A stretch of DNA of 64,000 bases, taken from assembly GCF_001421485.1 (NCBI RefSeq), contig NZ_LMKK01000003.1, forward strand, positions 682,001 through 746,000. The letters are read 5' to 3'. Of this stretch, positions 20,526 to 30,230 are shown one piece after another (positions within the stretch are counted from its first letter, which is position 1; every line of letters starts with the position of its first letter). The position numbers and the translations under genes are program-made. Under the pieces are notes generated by a model. It searched no databases, was not told where the DNA came from, and saw nothing but the letters and a program-made list of their open reading frames with translations. Source of the stretch: Agreia sp. Leaf210. Its GTDB lineage: Bacteria > Actinomycetota > Actinomycetes > Actinomycetales > Microbacteriaceae.

Positions 20526-21446
20526 TCAGGCGCCGGGGCGCCACGGCTCGTCTGGGCGACCGTCGCCTCTTTTACGAAGGTACTTCTCGAACTCCTGAGC
20601 GATCGCCTCGCCACTCGCCTCGGGCGAGTCGACGGTATCGCGCGCCTGTTCGAGCTGCTGGATGTACGAGGCCATCTCGTCGTCCTCTCCGGCGAGCGCA
20701 TCGATTCCCGACTCCCACGCGGAGGCCTCGTCGACCAGGTCGCCGCGGGGGATCACGACGTCGACGAGCTCCTCGAGTTTGTCGATGAGCGCCAGCGTCG
20801 CCTTGGGAGACGGCGCGTTGTGAACGTAGTGGGGAACGGATGCCCAGATCGAGACCGTCGCGATTCCCAGGGCCTCGGCCGCATCGGCGATGACGCTCAG
20901 GATGCCGACGGGCCCCTCGTATGTCGATCTCTCGATCGAGAGCTGGCTGCGCACCGACGCGTTCTCGCTCGTGGCCGTGACCGAGATCGGACGCGTGTGC
21001 GGCACATCGGCCAGCATGGCCCCGAGCAGCACGATGCCCGAGACTCCGGCTGTCATGGCAGCATCGAGCACCTCGACCGTGAATTTCTTCCAATTGCGCG
21101 AGGGCTCCGCGCCCACGAGGAGAAACACATTGCCCGTGTTGTCCGAGCCCACGCGGAGCTCGGCGTCAGCTGCCAGAGGAATGTTGTCGACCTCTGTTTT
21201 CGCCGGACCGTAGATGGTCGCGCTCGGCCAGATCAGGGCTCGATTGCCCTCATCGTCTTGAGACACCACCGGCCTGTTGAACTGGAAATCGAAGTACTCC
21301 TCTGCGTCGACACCGGCGATCGTGACCACGTCGAGCTGCTCACGCAGCAGCTGAACCGCTCCCGTCGCAGCTTCGCCCGCATCGTTCCAGCCCTCGAATG
21401 CGACGACGAGAAGTCGCCCTCTGAGGAATTCATTGCCCTGTGTCAC
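20526..21446 (-). CDS. PAC2 family protein
   Basis: A 306-residue member of the PAC2 family (proteasome-assembly-chaperone-like), found near trmI/mshC/proteasome genes in Actinobacteria. It shows the N-terminal VVAFEGWNDAGEAA motif and the central GIVLLGAMLADVPHTRP segment. The start is set at GTG 21446 (VTQGNEF); the open frame to 21551 contains no better start. It converges on mshC with a 7-bp gap. The molecular role is not established. Confidence 0.85.
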   Translation of the reverse strand: MTQGNEFLRGRLLVVAFEGWNDAGEAATGAVQLLREQLDVVTIAGVDAEEYFDFQFNRPVVSQDDEGNRALIWPSATIYGPAKTEVDNIPLAADAELRVGSDNTGNVFLLVGAEPSRNWKKFTVEVLDAAMTAGVSGIVLLGAMLADVPHTRPISVTATSENASVRSQLSIERSTYEGPVGILSVIADAAEALGIATVSIWASVPHYVHNAPSPKATLALIDKLEELVDVVIPRGDLVDEASAWESGIDALAGEDDEMASYIQQLEQARDTVDSPEASGEAIAQEFEKYLRKRGDGRPDEPWRPGA

Positions 21447-21544
21447 CGTGTGGAGAACCCTTTTCGTCGTCTCGTGATCGTTCTGACAAGGATAGGCCGT
21501 CGATCCAGACCGAGCCCCCGGGCCCCGTAGACTCGATCCACGTG

Positions 21545-22246
21545 ATGACACCCCTGCCCGCCGCCGTCCTCTGGGACATGGACGGAACGATCGTCGATAC
21601 CGAGCCCTATTGGATGCAGTCGCAGGAGAAGCTCGTCGCGACGTTCGGCGGCGTCTGGACCCACGAAGACGCGATGACCCTGGTCGGATCAGGTTTGGAC
21701 CGCACCGCCCGTCTCCTTCAGGAGCACGGAGTCGACATGGCCGCCGACGCGATCATCGACCATCTGACTCGCGAGGTGATGGCGCTCATCAGCATCAGCG
21801 TGCCGTGGCGGCCGGGCGCCCGTGAACTGCTCTCCGCACTGCGAGAGGCGGCCGTTCCCTGCGCCCTGGTCACCATGTCTTTCGGTGTGATGGCCGAGCA
21901 CGTCAGGTCGTTCATTCCTTTCGACGCCTTCGACGTCGTCGTCTCCGGCGACAGCGTCGAGAACAGCAAGCCCCACCCGGAGGCCTACCTCGAGGCGGCA
22001 CGCCTCCTGGGAGTCCCCATCGACGAGTGCGTTGCCTTCGAGGACTCCGTTCCCGGGGTCGCGAGCGCTGCCGCTTCGGGCGCGGTCACCGTCGGCGTTC
22101 CCCACATGCTCTCTCTGGAGAACAGCCCGGCCAGTGTGCTGTGGCCGACACTCGAGGGCCGCACCGTCGACGACGTGAGTGCGGCGCTGGCAGCCCACAG
22201 GCGCTCTGGCGCCATCCACCCCACAACCGGAAGTCGACACCCATAA
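21545..22246 (+). CDS. HAD family hydrolase
   Basis: A 233-residue HAD phosphatase. The nucleophile motif is LWDMDGTIVDTEP, motif II is VTMSFG, motif III is KPHPEAYLEA, and motif IV is FEDSVPGVASA, with a beta-PGM-like cap. Either GTG 21542 or ATG 21545 starts it. It directly precedes trmI (2-bp gap). The substrate is unknown. Confidence 0.86.
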   Translation: MTPLPAAVLWDMDGTIVDTEPYWMQSQEKLVATFGGVWTHEDAMTLVGSGLDRTARLLQEHGVDMAADAIIDHLTREVMALISISVPWRPGARELLSALREAAVPCALVTMSFGVMAEHVRSFIPFDAFDVVVSGDSVENSKPHPEAYLEAARLLGVPIDECVAFEDSVPGVASAAASGAVTVGVPHMLSLENSPASVLWPTLEGRTVDDVSAALAAHRRSGAIHPTTGSRHP

Positions 22247-22248
22247 CC

Positions 22249-23262
22249 GTGAATTCATTCTCCGGACCGTTCCGCGTCGGCGAACGCGTGCAGCTCACCG
22301 GCCCCAAGGGCAAGCTGAACTCCATCACCCTGGCGACGGGGGCCGAGTTCCACACCCACCGCGGAGCCATCGACCACGACGCCATCATCGGGCAGCCCGA
22401 CGGCTCCGTCGTGGCCAACACCGTGGGCGTGGAGTATCTCGTGCTGCGCCCCCTGCTCACCGACTTCGTTATGTCTATGCCGCGCGGGGCCGCGATCATC
22501 TACCCCAAGGATGCAGCGCAGATCCTCGGCCAGGCCGACATCTTCCCCGGGGCGACCGTGGTGGAGGCCGGCGTCGGCAGCGGCGCATTGTCTCTGTGGC
22601 TCCTGCGAGCGATCGGTCCGGAGGGGCGGTTGTCGTCGTTCGAACGCCGCGAGGAGTTCGCCGACGTGGCCATGGCCAACGTGACGGCGTTCTCCGGTTC
22701 CACTCCCGACAACTGGAGCATCACCCTGGGCGACCTGAGCGAGGCGCTGCCCGAACAGCACGAGCAGCACTCGGTGGACCGCGTCGTCCTCGACATGCTC
22801 GCGCCCTGGGAGTGCATCCCGGCTGTGACCGACGCTCTGAAGCCCGGGGGAGTCGTACTCTGCTACGTGGCCACGGTCACTCAGCTCTCCCGCGTCGTCG
22901 AGACGATCCGCAGCACCGGATCGTTCACCGACCCGCAGCCTTCGGAGACGATGATCAGGTCGTGGCACGTCGAGGGCCTCGCCGTCAGACCGGATCACCG
23001 CATGATCGGACACACGGGTTTCCTCGTCACCGCACGACGCCTGGCTCCGGGAGCCCAGTTGCCCGAACTGAAGCGTCGCGCCTCCAAGAGCGAATACTCC
23101 GATGACGATGTGGAGACGTGGACCCCGGGCGCGCTCGGCGAACGCGGCATCAGCCCCAAGAGTCTCCGCAAGCGTGTGCGCATGGCGACGGCGACGGCGA
23201 CGGCCCGCACAGACGGCGACGCCGCACAGCCGTCGCCCAGCCAAGACGCCGACGCGGAATAA
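22249..23262 (+). CDS. trmI: tRNA (adenine-N1-)-methyltransferase TrmI
   Basis: Forms m1A58 in the T-loop of tRNA. The N-terminal beta domain (GPFRVGERVQL) is followed by the SAM motif VVEAGVGSGALSLWLL and the family motif LDMLAPWE. The C-terminal extension is acidic and low-complexity. The start is GTG 22249; 337 residues. In other Actinobacteria the proteasome ATPase gene follows trmI; here an FKBP lipoprotein gene follows. Confidence 0.93.
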   Translation: MNSFSGPFRVGERVQLTGPKGKLNSITLATGAEFHTHRGAIDHDAIIGQPDGSVVANTVGVEYLVLRPLLTDFVMSMPRGAAIIYPKDAAQILGQADIFPGATVVEAGVGSGALSLWLLRAIGPEGRLSSFERREEFADVAMANVTAFSGSTPDNWSITLGDLSEALPEQHEQHSVDRVVLDMLAPWECIPAVTDALKPGGVVLCYVATVTQLSRVVETIRSTGSFTDPQPSETMIRSWHVEGLAVRPDHRMIGHTGFLVTARRLAPGAQLPELKRRASKSEYSDDDVETWTPGALGERGISPKSLRKRVRMATATATARTDGDAAQPSPSQDADAE

Positions 23263-23304
23263 ACTAAGCTGTTGTCCGCTCAACCACCACTGAAAAGAGG
23301 ATCC

Positions 23305-24255
23305 GTGCGCAAGTCGATCGCGCTCATTCTGTCTGCGGGTCTTCTCGCCACCCTGTCGGCGTGCGCGTCGCCGGGATCGGGTCTCGCCGACGGCGGCTGC
23401 ACGCCCCTCGCTCAACCCGGAGCGGCGTCCGAGACCGTCACGGCCTCAGGTGATCCGGGGGAGGCGACGCTCGATTTCGCCACTCCGCTGAAGACGAAGA
23501 GCACCGAGCGCTCGATCCTCACGGCCGGGTCCGGCCCTGCTGCTCAGGTCGGCGATGTGGTCTGGGGCAAAGCGGTCATCGCCAGCGGCACCGACTCGTC
23601 GAATTCTCAGCAGTCGCCCTTCATGATCACGCTCGACAAGACGGCAACGCCCGCGGGATTCATCGACGCGCTCGATTGCGCGCGTGCAGGCGACCGCATC
23701 GCGGCCGTCATCCCCTCGGCACAGACGACGGTCGATCCCTCGGCGGCTCCGGCCGCCGCGACCTCGGACGCCTATGTCTTCGACATCACGTCGGTCTACC
23801 CCGGCGCGGCCACCGGGTCGGCGGAGCCCGCGCAGGCAGGGTTCCCCAGCGTCGTGACGGCACCCGATGGCCGCCCCGGCGTCACCATCCCCTCGGGCAC
23901 GGTGCCGAGCGATCTGCGGTACACCACCCTCAAGAAGGGGTCCGGCGCGAAGGTGGCCGAGGGCGACGTGCTCGTCATCCAGTCCCTCGGGGTCGTGTGG
24001 AGCGACAAATCAGTCTTCGAGTCGACCTGGGACAAGGGTGCTGCGACGCAGGTGCTCGCGGCCGACGGCACGACGAATAAGGGCGGAGTCGTACCCGGGC
24101 TCGTCAAGGCGCTCGTCGGCCAGACCATCGGCTCGCAGGTCCTCGTGGTCGTGCCTCCCGCAGACGGCTTCGGCGACACGGGCACCCAGGGCGTCCCCCC
24201 GGGATCCACGCTCGTCTACGTCGTCGACATCCTCGGCGCCAACCCGGCACCCTGA
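23305..24255 (+). CDS. FKBP-type peptidyl-prolyl isomerase lipoprotein
   Basis: A secreted folding factor anchored by lipid. A type II signal peptide ends in the lipobox LSAC (Cys20). The C-terminal ~90 residues form an FKBP domain: LVIQSLGVVW, FESTW and the VPGLVKALVG flap region, with VVVPPADGFGD. An upstream domain without the FKBP core may be a degenerate copy. The start is GTG 23305 after AAAAGAGG. Confidence 0.88.
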   Translation: MRKSIALILSAGLLATLSACASPGSGLADGGCTPLAQPGAASETVTASGDPGEATLDFATPLKTKSTERSILTAGSGPAAQVGDVVWGKAVIASGTDSSNSQQSPFMITLDKTATPAGFIDALDCARAGDRIAAVIPSAQTTVDPSAAPAAATSDAYVFDITSVYPGAATGSAEPAQAGFPSVVTAPDGRPGVTIPSGTVPSDLRYTTLKKGSGAKVAEGDVLVIQSLGVVWSDKSVFESTWDKGAATQVLAADGTTNKGGVVPGLVKALVGQTIGSQVLVVVPPADGFGDTGTQGVPPGSTLVYVVDILGANPAP

Positions 24256-24305
24256 CGAGAGCGGCTCAGGTCACCGCTCCCTCGCGTCGCACTAAAATAG
24301 TCTCC

Positions 24306-25346
24306 GTGCCAGACCAGTCGCGAACCGCCTCCTCGATCGACTCCTCGGTTCCCGCCGTCGCTGTCGAAGAGCGACTCTTCAGCCTCGTCCTGGCCCTGGT
24401 ATCCACAGAGATCGGCCTCACCAAGGCCGAGATCCTGGGTGCCGTGCAGGGGTACAGGCAGAAGTTCGTTCCGGGCGGAGACAATTCAAGCCTCGAGCGT
24501 CAGTTCGAACGCGACAAAGACGACATTCGCGAACTGGGCGTACCCCTCGAAACGCTCGAGTCGCCCACAGATCCCGGCAACAACCAGGCTCTGCGCTACC
24601 GCATCGCCAAGGGCGACTACGACCTCCCCTCCGACATCACGTTCACGCCGGAGGAGACGACTCTTCTGAACCTCGCCGCCATGGTCTGGCGAGAGGGGTC
24701 TCTGTCGGGCGAATCCCGACGAGCTCTTCTCAAACTGCGCTCGCTGGGAACCGAGGGGAGCAAGCAGCTCATCGGCTATGCCCCGCGCATCCGCACCAGA
24801 GACGCCGCCTTCGCTCCGCTCACCGACGCCCTCGACAAGGCCGTGCTCGTGCGTTTCAGCTATCTCAAACCGGGGGAGCAGAACGCCAGAGAGAGAATCG
24901 TCGCCCCGACGGCCGTCGTGCAGCACCAGGGCCGCTGGTACCTCCAGGCGACCGATCAGCAGGCCGATGCTCCGCGCACGTTCCTGCTGTCGAGAATCGT
25001 CGGGCCCGTGGCCGTCACGCGCACGCCCGCGCCGCGTCCGGCATCCCCGACGGCCGGCGACGATGCGCTGGCCGAACTCGACGAGATCTGGCGCACTCAG
25101 GTCGCGCACGTGTCCGTCCGTGCCGGAACCGACGCCGAATCGCGCCTCGGAAAGCGGCTGGGCAGCATCCGGCACGCCGATGGAACCATCGCGCTGCACT
25201 ACACAGACCTCGCGCTTCTCGCCGACGATCTCGCGGCCTTCGGACCCGAGGTCGTCGTGATCTCGCCTCCGGTTCTCGTCGCTGCCGTCCGCGATCGGCT
25301 CACGGCCATCATCGAGAGCCATACAGATACCGAGGATGCCGTATGA
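24306..25346 (+). CDS. pafB: WYL-domain transcriptional regulator PafB
   Basis: First half of the PafBC activator that induces the RecA-independent DNA-damage response in mycobacteria. It has an N-terminal winged HTH (TKAEILGAVQGY) and a WYL domain with the motif GRWYLQATD, then the WCX extension. 346 residues, GTG start. Its stop overlaps pafC by 4 bp, consistent with co-production of a heterodimer. Confidence 0.93.
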   Translation: MPDQSRTASSIDSSVPAVAVEERLFSLVLALVSTEIGLTKAEILGAVQGYRQKFVPGGDNSSLERQFERDKDDIRELGVPLETLESPTDPGNNQALRYRIAKGDYDLPSDITFTPEETTLLNLAAMVWREGSLSGESRRALLKLRSLGTEGSKQLIGYAPRIRTRDAAFAPLTDALDKAVLVRFSYLKPGEQNARERIVAPTAVVQHQGRWYLQATDQQADAPRTFLLSRIVGPVAVTRTPAPRPASPTAGDDALAELDEIWRTQVAHVSVRAGTDAESRLGKRLGSIRHADGTIALHYTDLALLADDLAAFGPEVVVISPPVLVAAVRDRLTAIIESHTDTEDAV

Positions 25347-26362
25347 GCGCCGATCAGACGACTCCCGGCGGGTTTCACCACGCCCAAGACAAGCTGACCT
25401 TCCTTCTCTCGCTCGTTCCCTATCTGATCCAGCAGACCCAGGTCAGCGTTCACGACGCCGCCAGACACTTCGGAGTCTCGGACGAGACGATCCGAGAAGC
25501 GGTCCTCCTGATCGCGGTGTCGGGAGTGCCCGGAAGCGACAGCAACTATCAGCACGGCGACCTGTTCGACATCGACTGGGACGCATTCGACGACAACGAG
25601 ATCATCATCACCCAGCTCGTCGCCATCGACGACTCACCCCGTTTCTCCGCCCGGGAGGCATCGGCCCTGATCGCCGGACTGCAGTACCTGCAGTCGCTGC
25701 CCGAGAACGTGGGCTCGGCCGCGTATTCGAGCCTCGCCGCCAAACTGGCGAGAGGCGCGTCTGAGACGCCCAGTCAGGTGATCGTCTCCCCGGCCACGAC
25801 GAACGAGACGTTCGCGCGTTTCGGTGACGCCCTGGCCCGCGGCGTCCAGTTGGAGTTCGAGTACCGGGATTCCCGCGGACAGAGGGAGCACCGGCGCGTC
25901 GATCCGCTGCGTCTCGATTCCGACAACGACGACTGGTATCTACGGGCGTGGTGTCACTCGCGCCTCTCGGTGCGGACATTCAGACTCGACCGCATCGACG
26001 CGCTGAACGTCACCGACCTGGCCATCGAGCACCGGCCCGCCGACATCCCCCTCTCGGACTCGCTCTTCGACACGTCGGGGGAGCACACGAGTGTCGTCCT
26101 CGAGTTCAGGCCCGAGGCGCTGGGACTGCTCGGCGAGTTCGTTCCCGAGGGCACACGAGTGACCCGGCACGGGGACATGAGCCGAGCATCGGTGCGCGTC
26201 GCGCACTTCCACGGCCTCACGCGCCTCGTCGCAGGCCTGGCCGGTGTGGCCAGAGTCGTCGATCCTCCGGAGGCTCGACAGGCCGCCCGCCGTTGGGCAC
26301 AGGATGCACTGGCGTCTTATGCGGAGCCGGCGGGCCCCGAGACACCGATCACGACCGCGTAG
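25343..26362 (+). CDS. pafC: WYL-domain transcriptional regulator PafC
   Basis: Partner of PafB. The N-terminal HTH includes QVSVHDAARHFGVSDETIRE, and the WYL motif is NDDWYLRAWC near residue 195. 339 residues, in the normal pafB-pafC-tatA-tatC order. The name reflects linkage to pafA, which is not present here. Confidence 0.93.
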   Translation: MSADQTTPGGFHHAQDKLTFLLSLVPYLIQQTQVSVHDAARHFGVSDETIREAVLLIAVSGVPGSDSNYQHGDLFDIDWDAFDDNEIIITQLVAIDDSPRFSAREASALIAGLQYLQSLPENVGSAAYSSLAAKLARGASETPSQVIVSPATTNETFARFGDALARGVQLEFEYRDSRGQREHRRVDPLRLDSDNDDWYLRAWCHSRLSVRTFRLDRIDALNVTDLAIEHRPADIPLSDSLFDTSGEHTSVVLEFRPEALGLLGEFVPEGTRVTRHGDMSRASVRVAHFHGLTRLVAGLAGVARVVDPPEARQAARRWAQDALASYAEPAGPETPITTA

Positions 26363-26371
26363 GCTGGCACG

Positions 26372-26716
26372 ATGTACTGGTGGTCGTGGATCCTCATCTG
26401 GCTGGCGCTGGCGATCCTCCTGGTCGGCACACTCGTGTTCTTCGGCTGGCGCCTCTTCAAGAAAGGCGTAGCGGTCGTCGACGAACTCGAGCGACTGACC
26501 GACAAGGTCGAGCTGCTGCAGAGGAACGTCGAGGAGTTGTCGATCGAGACTCCTCCGAACGCGATCCTCGACGGCTACTCTGCCGTGGCGAACCGTCGCG
26601 ATCGCGAGAAAGATCGTCGTGCAACCATGCGGCAGCTTCGCAGGGACACCCGAATGAACCGGGGTAGACTGATCACTGCACCACAAGCCTGGGAAGGATG
26701 GACCGATGTTCGGTAA
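26372..26716 (+). CDS. Small membrane protein upstream of tatA (unknown function)
   Basis: 114 residues with one N-terminal membrane helix (MYWWSWILIWLALAILLVG) and a basic coiled-coil-like cytoplasmic tail. It lies 9 bp after pafC and overlaps tatA by 11 bp, so it is cotranscribed with the Tat genes. I do not recognise a named family; actinobacterial homologues often occupy this spot. Confidence 0.75.
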   Translation: MYWWSWILIWLALAILLVGTLVFFGWRLFKKGVAVVDELERLTDKVELLQRNVEELSIETPPNAILDGYSAVANRRDREKDRRATMRQLRRDTRMNRGRLITAPQAWEGWTDVR

Positions 26717-26969
26717 CGCACTGGGGTGGCCCCATCTCGTCATCATCCTCGTTGTCGTCGTTCTACTGTTCGGCGCTCCGAAGCTTCCCGGCCTCGCACG
26801 CAGCCTCGGTCAGTCGATGCGCATCTTCCGCAGCGAAGTCAAGACCATGAAAGACGAGAACGCGGCACCGTCGGAGTCGACGGGAACGACCGATAGCTCG
26901 GCCCATGCCGCACCGGTCGCCGATCAGGCATCGAGCGTCGCTTCGCCTGAATTCAAGCCAAAGCCATAG
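26706..26969 (+). CDS. tatA: Sec-independent translocase subunit TatA
   Basis: 87 residues: one membrane helix (LVIILVVVVLLFG), the hinge APKLPGLARSLG, an amphipathic helix, and a charged tail. It is the pore-forming subunit for folded-protein export and is followed at once by tatC. Confidence 0.93.
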   Translation: MFGNALGWPHLVIILVVVVLLFGAPKLPGLARSLGQSMRIFRSEVKTMKDENAAPSESTGTTDSSAHAAPVADQASSVASPEFKPKP

Positions 26970-26974
26970 GCACG

Positions 26975-27769
26975 GTGGCCGCCCGAACCAAGCGGCGTGC
27001 CAACCGCGAGGGACGCATGTCTCTCGGCGCGCATCTCCTCGAGCTACGCAGGAGACTCTTCATCGCGGCGATCGGCATCATTCTGGGCGCCATCGCCGGA
27101 TGGTTCCTCTCTGACTTCGTTCTCGACGCGATCAGAGGGCCCATCACCGAAGTCGGGCAACAGCAGGGCCGAGTTGCCAGCATCAACTGGGACAACATCG
27201 GCGGGGCCTTCGACCTCAAGGTGCAGATCGCTCTCACCATCGGCTTCGTAGTTTCTTCGCCGGTCTGGCTCTATCAGATCTGGGCTTTTCTCGTACCCGG
27301 GCTCACTCGGAGAGAGAAGGGCTACAGCGTCGGCTTCCTCGGCGCATCGATCCCGCTGTTTCTCGCAGGCTGCGTAGCCGGGTGGTACGTGCTGCCGCAC
27401 ATCGTGATCCTCCTGGCGAGCTTCGCCCCCTCCGAAGACACGAACCTCATCACGGCTCGCGGCTATTACGATTTCGTGCTCAAGCTGGTCCTCGCCGTCG
27501 GTATCGCCTTCGTATTGCCGGTCTTTCTCGTTCTGCTCAATTTCGTCGGCGTGCTCAGCGCGTCGGCGATCATCAAATCGTGGCGCCTCGCGATCCTCGC
27601 GATCGTTCTCTTCACCGCCATCGCGACGCCCGCCGCAGACCCCACTGCCATGATCCTTCTCGCGATCCCCATGGTCATCCTGTTCTTCGCGGCCTACGGC
27701 GTCGCGTGGATCCATGACTGGCGCGTCGCCCGCGCGGCCGATCGACTCGACAGCGAATTGGCCGCCTGA
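26975..27769 (+). CDS. tatC: Sec-independent translocase subunit TatC
   Basis: A six-helix receptor for twin-arginine signal peptides. Family motifs are LGAHLLELRRRL near the N-terminus and SSPVWLYQIWAFLVPGL; helix pairs follow. 264 residues, GTG start. Its stop overlaps the helY start (TGATG). Confidence 0.95.
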   Translation: MAARTKRRANREGRMSLGAHLLELRRRLFIAAIGIILGAIAGWFLSDFVLDAIRGPITEVGQQQGRVASINWDNIGGAFDLKVQIALTIGFVVSSPVWLYQIWAFLVPGLTRREKGYSVGFLGASIPLFLAGCVAGWYVLPHIVILLASFAPSEDTNLITARGYYDFVLKLVLAVGIAFVLPVFLVLLNFVGVLSASAIIKSWRLAILAIVLFTAIATPAADPTAMILLAIPMVILFFAAYGVAWIHDWRVARAADRLDSELAA

Positions 27770-30225
27770 TGCCCGAATCCGATCCCACAGCCCTCTCTCC
27801 GGCCGAACGCTACGCGCGCAGCCGGGCACGCGGTGGCAAACCCCTGCTCGATGCCTTCGCCGAGCGGGTGGACTTCGGCCTCGACACGTTCCAGATCGAG
27901 GCATGCGGCGCTCTCGAGGCCGGGGACAGCGTTCTGGTGGCGGCGCCGACCGGCGCAGGCAAGACGGTCGTCGCCGAGTTCGCACTGTTCCTCGCAATGC
28001 AGCAGAAACGCGCGAAGGTCTTCTACACCGCACCCATCAAGGCGCTGAGCAACCAGAAGTTCCATGAGTTCACGGCCGAATACGGCGCAGAGAATGTGGG
28101 CCTCCTCACGGGCGACACGAACATCAACGCGTCGGCTCGCATCGTGGTCATGACCACCGAGGTGCTTCGTAACATGATCTACGCCGACTCCGATCTGCTC
28201 ACCGATCTGGCCTACGTAGTCATGGACGAGGTGCACTACCTCGCAGACAGATTCCGTGGAGCCGTCTGGGAGGAAGTAATCATCCACCTCTCCTCGGAGG
28301 TGCGGCTGGTCTCGCTGAGCGCCACGGTGTCGAACGCCGAGGAATTCGGCGACTGGCTGCAAGCAGTTCGAGGCCAGACATCGGTGATCGTCTCGGAAGA
28401 ACGCCCCGTTCCCCTCGACCAGCACGTGATGGTCCGCAGCAAGCTCATCGACCTGTTCGATGCGACAGGAAAAGCCGCGACCGCTCGTGTGAATCCCGAG
28501 CTTCTGCGCATCGCTCGCAACTCGATGCCGCAGAGTTCTAGTCGACGAGGCTCGCGCGACCGACGCGGCGGTGGCTCCTACCATCGGGGCGGGCATGGCG
28601 CGCAGGAGCGAGCAGACAGGCCCGAGGTCATCGACATGCTCGATCGGCAGAATCTGCTGCCGGCGATCTTCTTCGTGTTCAGCCGAATCGGATGCGATCA
28701 GGCCGTCAAGCAGGTCCTGCGGGCCGGAATCAAGCTCACCACCGCCGACGAGCGCGACGAGATCCGTGACATCGTCGAAGACAGATGTCGCACGATCCTC
28801 GACGAAGATCTGGCGGTGCTCGGATACTGGGAATGGCTCGAAGGCCTGCAGCGCGGCGTGGCCGCGCATCACGCGGGGCTCCTGCCGGCCTTCAAAGAGG
28901 TCGTCGAAGAGCTCTTTCAGAAGAAGCTCGTCAAGGTCGTCTTCGCCACCGAGACGCTGGCTCTGGGCATCAACATGCCCGCGCGCACGGTCGTTCTCGA
29001 GAAGCTCGAGAAGTTCAACGGCGAGGCCCGTGTTCCGATCACTCCGGGGGAGTACACCCAGCTGACCGGACGAGCCGGTCGCCGCGGGATCGACGTCGAG
29101 GGGCACTCCGTCATCCAGTGGCGAGACGGGCTCGACCCGCAGGCGATCGCCTCTCTCGCGTCCCGGCGCAGCTACCCGCTCAATTCCAGTTTCCGGCCGA
29201 CCTACAACATGGCGGTCAACCTCATCGAGCAGTTCGGACGGGCGCGCACCAGAGACAGCCTCGAGTCGTCGTTCGCACAGTTCCAGGCAGACAGAGCCGT
29301 CGTCGATCTCGCCCGCAAACTCCGCTCGCACGAGGAGTCGCTGGCAGGGTACGCGCGTTCCATGACCTGCGACAGGGGCGACTTCGCCGAGTACGCCGCC
29401 CTGCGGCGCGAGATCACCGAGCTCGAGCGATCCGGGGCGGGCAGGGCGGATTCTCAGTCGAGGGCCGAACGCGATTCTCGTTCGAAGAAGATCAACGACC
29501 TCCGTCGTCGGCTCAAGGTGCATCCCGTGCACTCGTGTCCTGACCGAGAGCAGCACGCACGGTGGGCCGAACGGTGGTGGCGCCTGAAGAAAGACACGGA
29601 TCGCCTCGCACAGCAGATCAATACGCGCACCGGGGCGATCTCCAAGGTCTTCGACCGAGTCACCGACGTTCTCGTCGAGCTCGGCTATCTCACGGCCGAA
29701 GCCGACGGCGAGATGACTCTGACGCCGACCGGGCGCACACTCAAGCGCATCTATGGTGAGAGAGACCTGCTGGTGGCCGAGTGCCTGCGCCGCCAGGCGT
29801 GGAAAGACTTGGATGCTGCCGGGCTCGCCGCAATGGCCTGCTCTCTGGTCTATGAGCCCCGACGAGAAGAGAACGACGTCGCCGATCGATTCCTCCCGCG
29901 AGGACCGTTCAGAGCGGCTCTCGAATCGACTCGGCACATTCTCGAGTCGATCCAGGAACTCGAGGCTCGGCACCGCCTCCCCGAAGGGTCTCCCATCTCG
30001 ACGGGGCTGAGTCTCGCCATGTACCAGTGGGCACGAGGAGCCCGCCTCGACGACGTTCTGACCGACGCCGACATGCAGGCGGGTGACTTCGTCCGCTGGA
30101 CGAAGCAGACCATCGATCTGCTCGACCAGCTGCAGGGTCAGCCCGATGCGCGTGTCGCGCGCACGGCCAGAGATGCTCTCGACCTGATCCGTCGCGGCAT
30201 CGTGGCGTACTCATCGGTGGCCTGA
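27769..30225 (+). CDS. helY: Ski2/Mtr4-like RNA helicase HelY
   Basis: An SF2 DExH helicase of 818 residues, placed after tatC as in mycobacteria (helY). Walker A is APTGAGKTV, the DEVH box is VMDEVHYLAD, motif III is SLSATVSNAEEF, and motif VI is QLTGRAGRRGID. A Gly/Arg/Ser/His-rich insertion (RGSRDRRGGGSYHRGGHG) lies between the RecA domains. A DSHCT-like helical C-terminus ends the protein. A role in RNA processing or decay is expected. Confidence 0.92.
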   Translation: MPESDPTALSPAERYARSRARGGKPLLDAFAERVDFGLDTFQIEACGALEAGDSVLVAAPTGAGKTVVAEFALFLAMQQKRAKVFYTAPIKALSNQKFHEFTAEYGAENVGLLTGDTNINASARIVVMTTEVLRNMIYADSDLLTDLAYVVMDEVHYLADRFRGAVWEEVIIHLSSEVRLVSLSATVSNAEEFGDWLQAVRGQTSVIVSEERPVPLDQHVMVRSKLIDLFDATGKAATARVNPELLRIARNSMPQSSSRRGSRDRRGGGSYHRGGHGAQERADRPEVIDMLDRQNLLPAIFFVFSRIGCDQAVKQVLRAGIKLTTADERDEIRDIVEDRCRTILDEDLAVLGYWEWLEGLQRGVAAHHAGLLPAFKEVVEELFQKKLVKVVFATETLALGINMPARTVVLEKLEKFNGEARVPITPGEYTQLTGRAGRRGIDVEGHSVIQWRDGLDPQAIASLASRRSYPLNSSFRPTYNMAVNLIEQFGRARTRDSLESSFAQFQADRAVVDLARKLRSHEESLAGYARSMTCDRGDFAEYAALRREITELERSGAGRADSQSRAERDSRSKKINDLRRRLKVHPVHSCPDREQHARWAERWWRLKKDTDRLAQQINTRTGAISKVFDRVTDVLVELGYLTAEADGEMTLTPTGRTLKRIYGERDLLVAECLRRQAWKDLDAAGLAAMACSLVYEPRREENDVADRFLPRGPFRAALESTRHILESIQELEARHRLPEGSPISTGLSLAMYQWARGARLDDVLTDADMQAGDFVRWTKQTIDLLDQLQGQPDARVARTARDALDLIRRGIVAYSSVA

Positions 30226-30230
30226 GAACG

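Noticed and set aside
27694-29973. 759-codon frame antisense to helY
   Set aside because: It mirrors the helY reading frame; no domain, start signal or context supports it.
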